NCBI RefSeq assembly: GCF_009765375.1
Contig: NZ_VTOK01000016.1
Span: 32,003 to 96,002 of the forward strand
DNA from: Alteribacillus sp. YIM 98480
Lineage (GTDB): Bacteria > Bacillota > Bacilli > Bacillales > Marinococcaceae
Direction: 5' to 3'
DNA: 64,000 nt
Made by a program: the position numbers and the translations under genes. The notes beneath the pieces are model-generated. The model was not told the origin of the DNA, did not search any database, and saw only the letters and a program-made list of their open reading frames with translations. Positions 38,714-47,651 of this stretch are shown piece after piece (the stretch's first letter is position 1; each line of letters opens with the position of its first letter).

Positions 38714-39883
38714 TTATGCTCTAAAAACCTCAAGCACCATACGTGCTACAAATGCACTTCTTATAGCCATTTGGTCTGTATTTATATACTCCTTACCTGG
38801 TTGGTGTACAAAATCTCCACTCATTCCCATGCCGTCAAGTGTTGGACAACCAACAGATGCTGTAAAGTTGCCATCACTGCCTCCCCTTGTAACAATGCCC
38901 TTCATTTCCATCCCAAACCCTTTTCCAACTTTTTTTGCCATTTCATAAAGGGCCTTGTGTTTAGGGTCATTTTCATCAAAAGGCGGTTTTTCAATGCCTC
39001 CTCTTGTTGTAATTTTTACTTCAGGGTTAAATGGTTTAAGTTTTTTAAACAATGTATCAAACTCTGCTGCCATCTCTTTTGATAAAAATCTTGCGTCTAT
39101 TGTAAGCTCTCCATCACCGGGAACTGTAGGCCAGCCGGCATGGCCGCTTTTTAAACATGTACATGCGACTGTCATATTCCGATTCATGTCTGTAAGACCT
39201 TCTAGATAAACAGCCTGCTGTGCCAGCTCCTTTAAACCACTTTCAGCATTTTCAGGCTCTTGACCGGAATGTGCTGGTTTTCCCTCTGCCACAAAGGTAT
39301 AGTTACTTCTTCCATAGCGGCCAATTTTTAATCCTCCCACATAGTCGCCCCTTGTACTTTCCATAACAAAGGCAGCTTTGCTGTTTTTTGCCAGCTCTTC
39401 ATAATGCATATGTGATGAATAGCTTCCAGCTTCTTCATCAGAGCTTAAGAAAAATACAATTTTTTTGTTTTCAGTCAGCAAATTAAGCTCCTTTAAGGCT
39501 TTGGCAACCATGTATACCTGAACATCTCCGCCCTTCATATCAAGAACACCCGGTCCCCATACCTTTGTGCCCTTTTGCTTCCACAATTCACCAAAGGTGC
39601 CTTTTGGATAAACGGTGTCATAATGTCCCACAAAAAGCACCTGTTCCTCGCCATTCCCTAATTCCATAAGCAGATGATCACCATAGCGGCTGTCGTTGCT
39701 TGGGACAACGGTGCATTTAAAGCCTATGTCGGTAAAGATTTTGGCAAAATAATCCCTGCATTTTTTAAGGTCTTCCTTGTCGCCCTCTGTAGGTGTTTCA
39801 AGATGTACAGCTTTTTTTAGTGCTTCTAAAAACTCATTGCTGTGGCTTTCCATATAATCTAAAAGCAGTTGATCCTCTGTCAT
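38714..39883 (-). CDS. M20-family metallopeptidase (carboxypeptidase G2-like)
   Basis: Protein of 389 aa, cytoplasmic, with the two-zinc M20 site: GHYDTVYPKG (first His and Asp), GVLDMKGG (bridging Asp), SSDEEAGSYSS (catalytic Glu pair), STRGDYVGGLKIGRYGR, the lid domain with HSGQEPENAESGLKELA, and the final His in FVHQPGKEYI. This is the glutamate carboxypeptidase/CPG2 branch, which releases a C-terminal amino acid or cleaves N-acyl amino acids. GGGGAGAAG precedes the ATG. It follows the M24 gene by 20 bases, so the two act in one pathway. Confidence 0.92.
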   Translation of the reverse strand: MTEDQLLLDYMESHSNEFLEALKKAVHLETPTEGDKEDLKKCRDYFAKIFTDIGFKCTVVPSNDSRYGDHLLMELGNGEEQVLFVGHYDTVYPKGTFGELWKQKGTKVWGPGVLDMKGGDVQVYMVAKALKELNLLTENKKIVFFLSSDEEAGSYSSHMHYEELAKNSKAAFVMESTRGDYVGGLKIGRYGRSNYTFVAEGKPAHSGQEPENAESGLKELAQQAVYLEGLTDMNRNMTVACTCLKSGHAGWPTVPGDGELTIDARFLSKEMAAEFDTLFKKLKPFNPEVKITTRGGIEKPPFDENDPKHKALYEMAKKVGKGFGMEMKGIVTRGGSDGNFTASVGCPTLDGMGMSGDFVHQPGKEYINTDQMAIRSAFVARMVLEVFRA

Positions 39884-39903
39884 AGAACCACTTCTCCCCT
39901 TTC

Positions 39904-41091
39904 TTATTTAAGCAAAAGTCTATTCTCATACTCCGTCTGGGTAAGCAGTTCAAATCCATCTTCCGTAATAGCCACCATATCCTCAATACGTACACCGCCA
40001 ATACCCGGTAAATGCACAGACGGCTCAATGCAAAATACCATTCCTGGTTCAATAACCCATGGTTTTTCCCCCTTTGCTGAAGCTTCCCCAATGATAGGCG
40101 CCTCCTGAAGGCAAATACCCGTGGCATGTCCCGTAACACCAAAATACCAATATTTTTCAAATCCTGCTTTACGGAGAACATCTCTTGACGCTTTGTCTAT
40201 ATCCGATGTTAAAGCTCCCGGCTTACAGGCCTTAAGTGCAGCCATTGTTGCGTCATAAACTGCCGTATACACTTTTTTCTGTTCATTGTTTAAAGGATTT
40301 CCTGCCATAACTGTACGGCAATAATCACTGTGATAGCCATTATAGCAACATCCAACATCCATAAGTACAAAGTCACCGTTTCTAATTATTCTCTCAGTCG
40401 GGAAACGTACAAGAGTTTCTGCATTTTCCCCAGAGTTAACTTGTGTAGGGTGGGTATGACCTCCTTCCGACCCGCGCAGTATCATTTCATTATGTATCAT
40501 AGCTGAAATCTCTATCTCCGTTAGACCTGGACGCAAGTTTTCAATAGCTACCTGTGTTCCCGCTTCAGCAATGGCGCAGGCCTTTTTAATAAGGTATATT
40601 TCTTCGGTACATTTTACAGCTTTAGCTTTTGCGAATGTATTGCGTGCGTCTACAAACTCATAATCTGAAAAAGTCTCTTTGAATACTTGAAAAAGCTGAA
40701 AGTCCATTTCAGCAATACCAATTTTAGCTCCTTTTGTAAGTCCAAGCTCGCTGAAAATCTCCTTAAAACTAGCAACACTAAGCATAGGGTCCATGGGAAG
40801 AGGTTTTACCTTCTGTTTAAGCCACGGCATATATGTTTTAGCCCTGTCATAATCCCCGCTTGCAACTAAAGCCCAGGGACTATCTCCAACAGCTTTAACC
40901 GCTGCATATCTGAAATAATAAAATAAATTAGGGCTGTTCGGACGGAAGCTTGTCAAATAGCGTACATTATCAACTCTCATGGTTATAATGCAGTCAAGCC
41001 CATCGTCTTTCATTTGATTGTCAATTCTATTAAGCCTGTAATCTCTCATTTTTTCCATGCTTATAGGCTGTTCAAAATCAAATTCTGCCAT
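39904..41091 (-). CDS. M24-family creatinase/prolidase-fold hydrolase
   Basis: Protein of 395 aa with an N-terminal creatinase-like domain (RLNRIDNQMKDDGLDCIITM, RVDNVRYLTSF) and a pita-bread catalytic domain. All five metal ligands are in place: Asp in LMDVGCCYNG, Asp in HSDYCRT, His in TGHATGICLQE, Glu in FCIEPSVHLPG and Glu in VRIEDMV. The members cleave Xaa-Pro bonds or, in creatinase and ectoine hydrolase, non-peptide C-N bonds, so the substrate stays open. GGAGAGAAAG precedes the ATG. It lies 33 bases after the SDR gene and 20 before the M20 gene. Confidence 0.92.
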   Translation of the reverse strand: MAEFDFEQPISMEKMRDYRLNRIDNQMKDDGLDCIITMRVDNVRYLTSFRPNSPNLFYYFRYAAVKAVGDSPWALVASGDYDRAKTYMPWLKQKVKPLPMDPMLSVASFKEIFSELGLTKGAKIGIAEMDFQLFQVFKETFSDYEFVDARNTFAKAKAVKCTEEIYLIKKACAIAEAGTQVAIENLRPGLTEIEISAMIHNEMILRGSEGGHTHPTQVNSGENAETLVRFPTERIIRNGDFVLMDVGCCYNGYHSDYCRTVMAGNPLNNEQKKVYTAVYDATMAALKACKPGALTSDIDKASRDVLRKAGFEKYWYFGVTGHATGICLQEAPIIGEASAKGEKPWVIEPGMVFCIEPSVHLPGIGGVRIEDMVAITEDGFELLTQTEYENRLLLK

Positions 41092-41124
41092 AAATCTTTC
41101 TCTCCTTTCTGCTGAATCTTTCTT

Positions 41125-41910
41125 TTATGCCATAACTGCCCCGCCGTTTACGTCCAAAACTTCACCTGTAATATATGCAGCTTCATCACTGGCAAGAAAT
41201 ACAATTGCGTTAGCCACTTCCATAGCCGTTCCCGGTCTTTTTAATGAGAGGCGATCGAAAACCTCATTCATGTTCTGTGTCTTGGCCCAAAGCTCCGTTA
41301 TTCTCCGACTGGCCTCAACATAACCTGGAGAAACAGAATTTACACAGATACCGTATTTTCCAACCTCCCTTGCTAGATAACTAGAAAACTGATCAATTCC
41401 TGCTTTTAGGCTGGAATAGGCGATATTTGTATTGTCTCCCGCGGCCCTTCCTATGAGGGAAGAAACATTTACAATCCTTCCATAATTTCTTTCCTTCATT
41501 CCGGGAAGCACTTCTTTGCAGCAGAGAAAAACATTTTTTAAATTCAAATTATATACTTCATCAAAGTCGTCTGCTGTCATGTCAAGAGTAAGCTTCCTGC
41601 CAGTGCTGCCTCCTGCAACATTGCAGAGTATATCCACTCGTCCAAAAATTTTATTGGATTCTGCAAAAGATTCTATTAATGAATTCGGATCGGTTACATC
41701 AGTTGATTTATAAAAGCATTTCACGCCGTATCTTTCACACGTCTTCTGTGTTTCTTTCAGTTTTTCCTCATCTCGGCTCATAAGAAAAAGAGCTGTTCCG
41801 TTTTTAGCAAGAAGAATAGCTGTTGCCCTGCCGATACCACTTCCGGCTCCGGTTACAACCGCCACTTTTCCCTCAATGCTTTGGAACACCGGCATATTTT
41901 CTTTTTCCAT
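41125..41910 (-). CDS. SDR-family oxidoreductase
   Basis: Protein of 261 aa with cofactor motif VTGAGSGIGRATAILLAKNG, then LCNVAGG in place of the usual NNAG, the catalytic Ser in NVSSLIGR and Tyr-x3-Lys as AYSSLKAG, and the C-terminal YITGEVLDVNGG. NAD(P)-dependent oxidation or reduction of a hydroxy/keto compound is expected. GAGGGGGAAGTGG precedes the ATG. Second enzyme gene of the sigma-54 operon, 78 bases after the dehydrogenase at 41988. Confidence 0.9.
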   Translation of the reverse strand: MEKENMPVFQSIEGKVAVVTGAGSGIGRATAILLAKNGTALFLMSRDEEKLKETQKTCERYGVKCFYKSTDVTDPNSLIESFAESNKIFGRVDILCNVAGGSTGRKLTLDMTADDFDEVYNLNLKNVFLCCKEVLPGMKERNYGRIVNVSSLIGRAAGDNTNIAYSSLKAGIDQFSSYLAREVGKYGICVNSVSPGYVEASRRITELWAKTQNMNEVFDRLSLKRPGTAMEVANAIVFLASDEAAYITGEVLDVNGGAVMA

Positions 41911-41987
41911 TCCACTTCCCCCTCTTAGAGATTTCTCTCCACCTCATTAATAAATTTTTGTTCATGGATCATATCTCTTGAAAATTT

Positions 41988-43076
41988 TCATGGTTTAGGA
42001 CTAAGACTTATTTGAACCATTTTCGAAACGATGGCATCGCCCATTTCACTGGTAGTGGCCCGCCCACCTAAATCTGGCGTAATAATCTGTCCCTCAACGA
42101 GAACGTCTTCAACAGCATTAAGAATTAAACGACCAAGATCAGAATGATTCAGATGATCAAGCATCATACTGATACTCCAAATTTGCGCAATTGGATTTGC
42201 AATTCCCTTTCGTGCAATATCTGGAGCGGATCCATGAATTGGCTCGAACATAGAAGGAAAGTTACTTTCAGGGTTTATGTTCGCTGAAGGAGCTAATCCA
42301 AGTCCTCCAACAATCGCTGCACCTAAATCAGTTAAAATATCTCCAAATAGATTGCTTCCAACAACAACATCAAAACTCTCAGGCTTTGTAATAAAATAAG
42401 ATGCTAGTGCGTCGATATGATAGAGATCAGTTTTTATATCTGGGTAATTCGAACTTACCTCTTTGACAATTTCATCCCAAAAAGGCATAGAATGATTGAT
42501 TCCATTAGACTTCGTTGCTGCAGTTACCGTGCGCTTACCGCTTTTTTCAGCTAAAGAATAGGCATATTTTAAGACTCGTTCTGTCCCGTATCTAGTAAAT
42601 ACATTATTTTGAATGGCTAATTCATATGGAGTACCTTGGTGCATTCTTCCTCCAACATCGGCATATTCCCCTTCGGTATTCTCACGAACAACAACAAAAT
42701 CGAGATCTTTATGTGTTTTATAACGAAGAGGACTTTCTAAGCCCCGAAGAAGTTTAATTGGGCGTAAGTTAATATATTGTTGAAATGTCCTGCGAATGGG
42801 CAAAATTAACTCCCAAACGGAGATATGGTCAGGTACGGAAGGTGCTCCAATGGCACCTATCAAAATAACATCATAATCCTTTAATAAATTAAGCGCATTG
42901 GAAGGCATCATCCTGCCATGCTCCAAGTAATAATCACAATTCCAATCAAAACGATTACAATGAAACCGTAATCCACCGTGTAATTCCTCAACAGTTTTTA
43001 AAACCTTTAATCCTTCTTCCATTACCTCTGGGCCGATTCCATCCCCAGGAATAGCAGCCACCGAAAAATGTTGCAC
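41988..43076 (-). CDS. Tartrate/D-malate dehydrogenase-like enzyme
   Basis: Protein of 362 aa of the isocitrate/isopropylmalate dehydrogenase family. IPGDGIGPEVMEEGLKVL opens the protein; substrate Arg residues lie in PIRRTFQQYINLRPI, followed by VVRENTEGEYADVGGR, TKSNGINHSMPFWD, the metal Asp cluster in VGSNLFGDILTDLGAAIVGG, and EPIHGSAPDIARKGIANPIAQ. The ENTEGEYADVGGR form and length place it with tartrate dehydrogenase/D-malate decarboxylase (YcsA, DmlA) rather than LeuB. The start is GTG at 43076 after GAGGTGAAGG. First gene behind the sigma-54 promoter at 43108-43124. Confidence 0.9.
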   Translation of the reverse strand: MQHFSVAAIPGDGIGPEVMEEGLKVLKTVEELHGGLRFHCNRFDWNCDYYLEHGRMMPSNALNLLKDYDVILIGAIGAPSVPDHISVWELILPIRRTFQQYINLRPIKLLRGLESPLRYKTHKDLDFVVVRENTEGEYADVGGRMHQGTPYELAIQNNVFTRYGTERVLKYAYSLAEKSGKRTVTAATKSNGINHSMPFWDEIVKEVSSNYPDIKTDLYHIDALASYFITKPESFDVVVGSNLFGDILTDLGAAIVGGLGLAPSANINPESNFPSMFEPIHGSAPDIARKGIANPIAQIWSISMMLDHLNHSDLGRLILNAVEDVLVEGQIITPDLGGRATTSEMGDAIVSKMVQISLSPKP

Positions 43077-43107
43077 TTACCTTCACCTCATTTCTTTTTT
43101 ATTTATA

Positions 43108-43124
43108 ATGCAAATCCCATGCCA
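43108..43124 (-). promoter_or_regulatory. Sigma-54 (-24/-12) promoter of the catabolic operon
   Basis: On the minus strand TGGCAT, five bases, TTGCAT: an almost perfect match to TGGCAC-N5-TTGCW with correct spacing. It lies 32 bases upstream of the dehydrogenase start and directly downstream of a gene for a sigma-54 activator. Confidence 0.85.
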
Positions 43125-43205
43125 TTTTTCAAAATTTCGAATATTAGGTTAAAACAAAGGGATAAAATCATTTTCTCTTTACTTATTAAGATTTATTGTT
43201 TTCAA

Positions 43206-43232
43206 TTGCAACAACACCGTTGTATTTAGCAA
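43206..43232. promoter_or_regulatory. Candidate upstream activator site
   Basis: Interrupted inverted repeat: outer TTGC/GCAA and inner ACAAC/GTTGT arms centred near 43218, about 90-100 bases upstream of the -24/-12 element. This is the usual position for enhancer-binding proteins of the NtrC/PrpR kind. It partly overlaps the gap just after the activator gene. Confidence 0.5.
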
Positions 43233-43234
43233 CG

Positions 43235-45073
43235 TTAAATATTGTGTTCTTTGATTTTTCTCCACAATGTGGTTCGGTCTATACCAAGTGACTTTGCTGC
43301 CATGGTTTTATTTGAAAATTGATTTAATGCATTAATGATTAACTCCTTTTCTTTCTCTTTTAGGCTTATATTATTTTCGTTTAATTCTTGATCATTTTTT
43401 TTTGATTTTTGAAATAGAAAAGGTGCTTTAGGTAGAGAGAGGGTTGGTTTATTATTTAATAGTACGAGTCTTTCAATAACGTTTTTTAATTCCCGAATAT
43501 TTCCTGGCCAGTGATGATTCATTAATGAGGAATAAACATCTTCATCAATTTTCTTTATTTTCTTTTCGCGCTCTTCATTAAAATGTGCAATCATACTTTG
43601 AACGAGTAAAGGGATGTCCTGAATTCTTTTACGTAAAGGCGGCAATTCAAGTGTAAGTACATTTATTCGATAGTAAAGGTCTGATCGAAACTGCTTTTTC
43701 TCCACTTCTTCCTCTAAATCCCGATTTGTTGCTGCAATAATTCGTACATCTAAAGGGATTGTCCGGTTTCCTCCTATTCTCCGTATGGTTTTTTCTTGAA
43801 GACTGCGCAATAGTAATGCTTGAATGCGTGACGGGATTTCTCCGATTTCATCTAAAAATAATGTACCTCCGTGGGCTAACTCAAATACCCCCTGCTTTCC
43901 TCCCTTTTGAGCACCCGTAAAGCTTCCTGCCTCATAACCAAACAATTCACTTTCTAACAAACTTTCCGGAAACGCGGCACAATTGACAGCAACGAAAGGA
44001 CCGACAGCTCTGTTGCTTTCTAAGTGAATCCCTTGGGCGAATAACTCTTTTCCAGTTCCTGTTTCACCCGTTATAAGAACGGTTGCATTTGTTTCCGCAA
44101 ATAATTTTGCTTGTTGTTTTGCCTCAACAATTGGGTCAGAATGACCGATAATATCTGCTAATCTGTATTTGGCCTCTAAGCCACTATGATGAAGTTTCTT
44201 CCTAACTTTCATTTCAAGCTTTTGAATATCTGTAATTTCTTTAAAATTGGAAACAGCTCCTACTACTTTTCCACTGATGATAATTGGAAATCGATTAATT
44301 ACTATTTGTCTGTCCTGTATTGTAGCAATGTCCCCAATTTCTTTTTTTCCAGTTTGTAGAACGCGAACCATGTCTGAATGCGGAATAAAATCTGTAATTT
44401 TATGACCCAATACTTCCCCTTCCAATCCTAAGTAATACTTCGCGTTTTCATTCGTATGTGTAATACGTCCATTACTATCCACTGCAATGATTCCGTCGTG
44501 AGCTGAGTTTACGACTGCCTCAACTTGACATTTATCTATCAACATATCACGAGTAATCCGAATTAAAGAGAGGGCTTGCTTGATAACAGATGTAATTGTT
44601 GCATCGGATGGTTCAACATAACGGATGTTTTTTTCTAAGTAAGTAGGCAGGAAAACATTCTGTTCCCAAGCAGGGACAAAACAAATACAATCTTCCCGGA
44701 TGTTATATTCTGAAAGACTATCTTTATTCAAAAATTGAAACCGTTCGTGCAGATCAAAGTTACTCTCGAACTTCAACCATTCTACTTCGTGCTTAGACGC
44801 AATGATGAAGCACTTCTTATCATTAAGGTTTTCCTTTTGGATTATTTTTTCAATATCACCAAGGTGAATAGATAGCGGAACGATTGGGATTTGGACAGAC
44901 AATGACTCTACCTCTTTTATATAGGAACTAGGAGTAATCAATACAAAAGGATTCATAATCTGATTTAGTAAGGAATTTTTAGAATAATAAAAAGTGGGTT
45001 CTTCATTAAATTGAGAGAGAATATCTGTCATTTTTTCTGCAAAGGGCGAATTAATTTTATAAAAGGCAATCAT
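43235..45073 (-). CDS. PrpR-like sigma-54-dependent activator
   Basis: Protein of 612 aa. The N-terminal 175 residues look like a PrpR_N ligand-sensing domain; a PAS domain follows (VNSAHDGIIAVDSNGRITHT, about 190-300). The AAA+ domain then shows Walker A GETGTGKE, GYEAGSFTGA (the GAFTGA loop that touches sigma-54, here with Ser in position two), Walker B GGTLFLDE, the arginine region RSDLYYRINVLTLELPPLR, and HHWPGNIRELKN. A Fis-type helix-turn-helix closes it (TMAAKSLGIDRTTLWRKIKE). GGAGGAATAAA precedes the ATG. It must act with RpoN, and the promoter at 43108-43124 is its obvious target. Confidence 0.95.
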   Translation of the reverse strand: MIAFYKINSPFAEKMTDILSQFNEEPTFYYSKNSLLNQIMNPFVLITPSSYIKEVESLSVQIPIVPLSIHLGDIEKIIQKENLNDKKCFIIASKHEVEWLKFESNFDLHERFQFLNKDSLSEYNIREDCICFVPAWEQNVFLPTYLEKNIRYVEPSDATITSVIKQALSLIRITRDMLIDKCQVEAVVNSAHDGIIAVDSNGRITHTNENAKYYLGLEGEVLGHKITDFIPHSDMVRVLQTGKKEIGDIATIQDRQIVINRFPIIISGKVVGAVSNFKEITDIQKLEMKVRKKLHHSGLEAKYRLADIIGHSDPIVEAKQQAKLFAETNATVLITGETGTGKELFAQGIHLESNRAVGPFVAVNCAAFPESLLESELFGYEAGSFTGAQKGGKQGVFELAHGGTLFLDEIGEIPSRIQALLLRSLQEKTIRRIGGNRTIPLDVRIIAATNRDLEEEVEKKQFRSDLYYRINVLTLELPPLRKRIQDIPLLVQSMIAHFNEEREKKIKKIDEDVYSSLMNHHWPGNIRELKNVIERLVLLNNKPTLSLPKAPFLFQKSKKNDQELNENNISLKEKEKELIINALNQFSNKTMAAKSLGIDRTTLWRKIKEHNI

Positions 45074-45401
45074 TTTATTCCTCCACCATCATTTTTTTCC
45101 TCATATTTTGTTTCATTTTCTACTGCATGGTCTCCTGTCGTTAACTCAAAAATTATTTTCCTGTTACCGTTTTCAGATGTTTTTATCCATCGATTCACAT
45201 GTGAAAATTCATCTATTCCCACAAACGGGGAATGAGTATTAATCTATTTGCACCGATTTTTATTTCAATTCACGCTCAATTCATCTTCATTTCCTAAATT
45301 AATTACTCAACTTTCGCACCTAAAAAAATTATGAAGCCCACGGCTCTTTGGCCCTGTTTTCTATAAAATAAGTTTATTGACACTGACTTAAATCATAAAA
45401 A

Positions 45402-45660
45402 AACACCTCGACATTTGGTATAGTGTAATTTCCAGAAAACACTACCAAAAAAAGAGGTGTCTCCCTTATGATAGCGAAAAACAATCCAAATAATCAACTG
45501 CCAAGTGAATTAAGATCAACTACCTTTTACGGTTTGATAAAGTTTTGACAGTAGTGCTTATGAGAAGGTCACTCTTTCCAGATGTATTTGCTCGGTAAAG
45601 CATACATTCATGATAGAGTGCATTCTCTTTTTTTCCCTTATACTGGGACAAACATTTTAG
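45402..45660 (+). pseudogene. IS4-like transposase 5' remnant with leader hairpin
   Basis: The leader at 45402-45462 has ACACCTC ... GAGGTGT and TTTGGTA ... TACCAAA inverted segments. ATG 45468 then begins IAKNNPNNQLPSELRST, the opening of an IS4-group transposase. The frame breaks within 30 codons and the remainder is lost. Confidence 0.55.
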
Positions 45661-46157
45661 ATATACTACATTATCCGGAAGTTGCAATTCTAAAAAACGA
45701 ACAGTTATTATCGACGATGGTATGCTTGCCGTTCAAGATATATTGAACCTTTGTGTTTCCTTTGGTCATAGGTTTGTAGACGGTCTTGTATCCGGTTGGT
45801 TCCATTAAAAAATGAAGGAAATTATTCGTGGTATGGGGATGAGACGAAGATTTATTGATAGTATTGTAAGATAGAGAATACCGAATAAGCAAGTTAATTA
45901 TCTTTAGTTTTGTAAAAATCAATTGGAAGGGTTGGAGTAATGACAAAGACTGTATTTATCGTAGCCAAACATAAAATATTTTGATTCGTATTACGGGAAT
46001 ATTAATACGTTTTTGGTGTCATCCTCATGAACAAGACAGTAGAAACAAATAAGAATCGTAAGTGTATACCTACCATAAATTGCGAAGACCGCGTCATTGA
46101 GAATATCAACTTATCAATAGAAATTTCCGATCATTTATTTTATGTTAAAGTTGGCTG

Positions 46158-46289
46158 GGCTCCGAAATCATCAGAGACAAAGTCCTTTAGTCGAAGTAAA
46201 AGTGGCAGAAATAGCCAGTGAAGCGACGTACAGGGAGACTTTACGGGTGCTCACTCCCACTGAAGAAAAAGAAAAACAATTTATAATCT
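46158..46289 (+). pseudogene. ISLre2/UPF0236-like transposase scrap
   Basis: The frame reads SPLVEVKVAEIASEATYRET, then LRVLTP, resembling the segment of ISLre2 (UPF0236) transposases just before their conserved SHQTV motif; here the frame runs on into a Lys-rich end. The segment 45661-46157 has no intact gene, although a minus-strand stretch with MEPTGYKTVYKPMTKGNTKV looks coding. Confidence 0.4.
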
Positions 46290-46310
46290 GATATTAGGAG
46301 TGATTCTATT

Positions 46311-46415
46311 GTGATTAACCAAAACACTATTATTAAAGAAAAGATACTTGATAGTTTTATAGAAAAATACTCTGTTAAGGTTGATAATAAAGGTTATTTG
46401 ACGAAACCGTTCTGA
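46311..46415 (+). pseudogene. Truncated gene start joined to an IS remnant
   Basis: GTG at 46311 lies ten bases after AGGAGTGAT and opens a 34-codon frame INQNTIIKEKILDSFIEKYS, then VKVDNKGYLTKPF, which stops exactly where IS3 sequence begins. Probably the 5' end of a gene cut by the insertion. Confidence 0.4.
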
Positions 46416-46529
46416 AAGTAACTATAGGAAACACTCAATTCTTTAGCAACATCTGTCCCTTTCTTCCCTTCGTCGACAACCAGCTTCACTGCGTACACCC
46501 CTTCCACCTTTTGCTGACGTGCACTCCTT
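46394..46529 (-). pseudogene. IS3-family OrfA remnant
   Basis: Minus-strand reading gives VYAVKLVVDEGKKGTDVAKE, then LSVSYSYFQNGF, the helix-turn-helix start of an IS3 OrfA. It lacks the leucine zipper and all of OrfB. Confidence 0.65.
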
Positions 46530-46901
46530 TGGGGTTCAGCCCTTCCCTACCGTCGATTAAGTAGGTACTATGGCTTTTGCTGACTTCTGACAATTCAACG
46601 AACGTTCGCACGTTCTCTTACGATATGGGTATCGCTTATTGTCAGACCTCCCAGGGTAAGCACACATTCTTCCCCTCCATGTCTTCTCTTCATTTACTCG
46701 ATACACCCTTCGGCAGTAACTCTTTGACTTGTTAGGCAGTCTCATCCAAATGTACCCAGCCTTGTATGAAGTTCGTGTCCTAGAAGCAGAGGTTTGCCGC
46801 CGACTTCCTTCAGATTCTGGGTCGCCCCGGACACCCTGGTCTTAAGCTAGCTGTTACTGCTGCCTTCACAGATCGGGACTTGAACCCTAAAGAATGTGCA
46901 C
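46530..46901 (-). ncRNA. Group II intron 5' part (ribozyme remnant)
   Basis: On the minus strand the segment opens with GTGCACATTCTTTAGGGTTC and continues through a GC-rich structured stretch. It ends with a small frame reading RTCERSLNCQKSAKAIVPT, as commonly seen just upstream of LtrA-type intron reverse transcriptases in bacilli. No reverse transcriptase and no intron 3' end follow. Just before the 5' boundary the minus strand carries a hairpin (CCAACTCC...GGAGTGG) with a T run, the terminator-like setting preferred by group IIC introns. Confidence 0.55.
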
Positions 46902-46920
46902 ATGCCTGATACACCCAAAA

Positions 46921-47055
46921 AAAGACCACTCCAAGTTGGAGTTGGCCTTTAGGATGCATGATAGTAAAGAATATAGTATTCAAGAGATTTTGGATGCTAC
47001 CGGGATAAGTAGAGCTACTTTTTACAGGTACTTATCCAAGTGGTTAATACTTTAA
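46921..47055 (+). pseudogene. Resolvase/invertase C-terminal remnant
   Basis: KLELAFRMHDSKEYSIQEIL, then DATGISRATFYRYLSKW, is the helix-turn-helix end of a serine recombinase (Hin/resolvase type), reaching a stop at 47055. The catalytic N-terminal domain is missing, replaced by the intron-like segment on its left. Confidence 0.7.
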
Positions 47056-47224
47056 CACTTATTGTAATAACAAATTAACAATTTTTATTGTTTATTAAAC
47101 TAGATATCTTTTTGTAACTGTTTCAGCCCTTATAATTATTGTTTCTTAAGAGCTAAACTTTCCCTATCAATAAAAAAAGGAGAGACTACTCATTATTTTT
47201 ATTCTTAAGTTTGGAGATGTTTCC

Positions 47225-47560
47225 CTCAGCTAATTTACGCGAATATTGTGTTCTGCGAGGTCCAAAGCAAGACTCTGAGTAAGCCCTACACCGCCAAACC
47301 TGAGGAAGAATAGGCATAATTATGCTTATTTCTCACTTTTCCAGGTTTAGATTTAATTTGAATTATATTTCCAAATCCTTGATCAATTATACTTTTGACA
47401 CTTCTTTTGCGCAAAGAAAGTATCCGGTGAGATTGATGTCTAACGTCTTATGCTAGTCTTCTATTTCATAATCAGTACTCTTTGCACTTTTTGCCAAAAT
47501 CAATGAACGAAATTGCTCCAGATCATGGGATCCATATCAATCAGTTGAGACAATGGCCCA
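47225..47560 (-). pseudogene. SDR oxidoreductase remnant
   Basis: Minus-strand islands read LDINLTGYFLCAKEV, GNIIQI and LTQSLALDLAEHNIRVN, which are the middle and catalytic-region helices of a short-chain dehydrogenase. Several stops and frame changes separate them. It lies next to the sugar porter. Confidence 0.65.
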
Positions 47561-47651
47561 TTTTAATTACTGGTTTTTGTCCCGCCTTACCTAATTCAAA
47601 TGCACTGAATACTCAGTTTTTATAAGCGCTTTCAATATTAATTTCATGTAT

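Noticed and set aside
39904..41091. Ectoine hydrolase (DoeA) for the M24 gene
   Set aside because: The length and fold fit, but the substrate-loop residues do not resemble DoeA as I know it, and the partner is an M20 peptidase rather than the AstE/AspA-type DoeB. No ectoine transporter or transaminase is adjacent.
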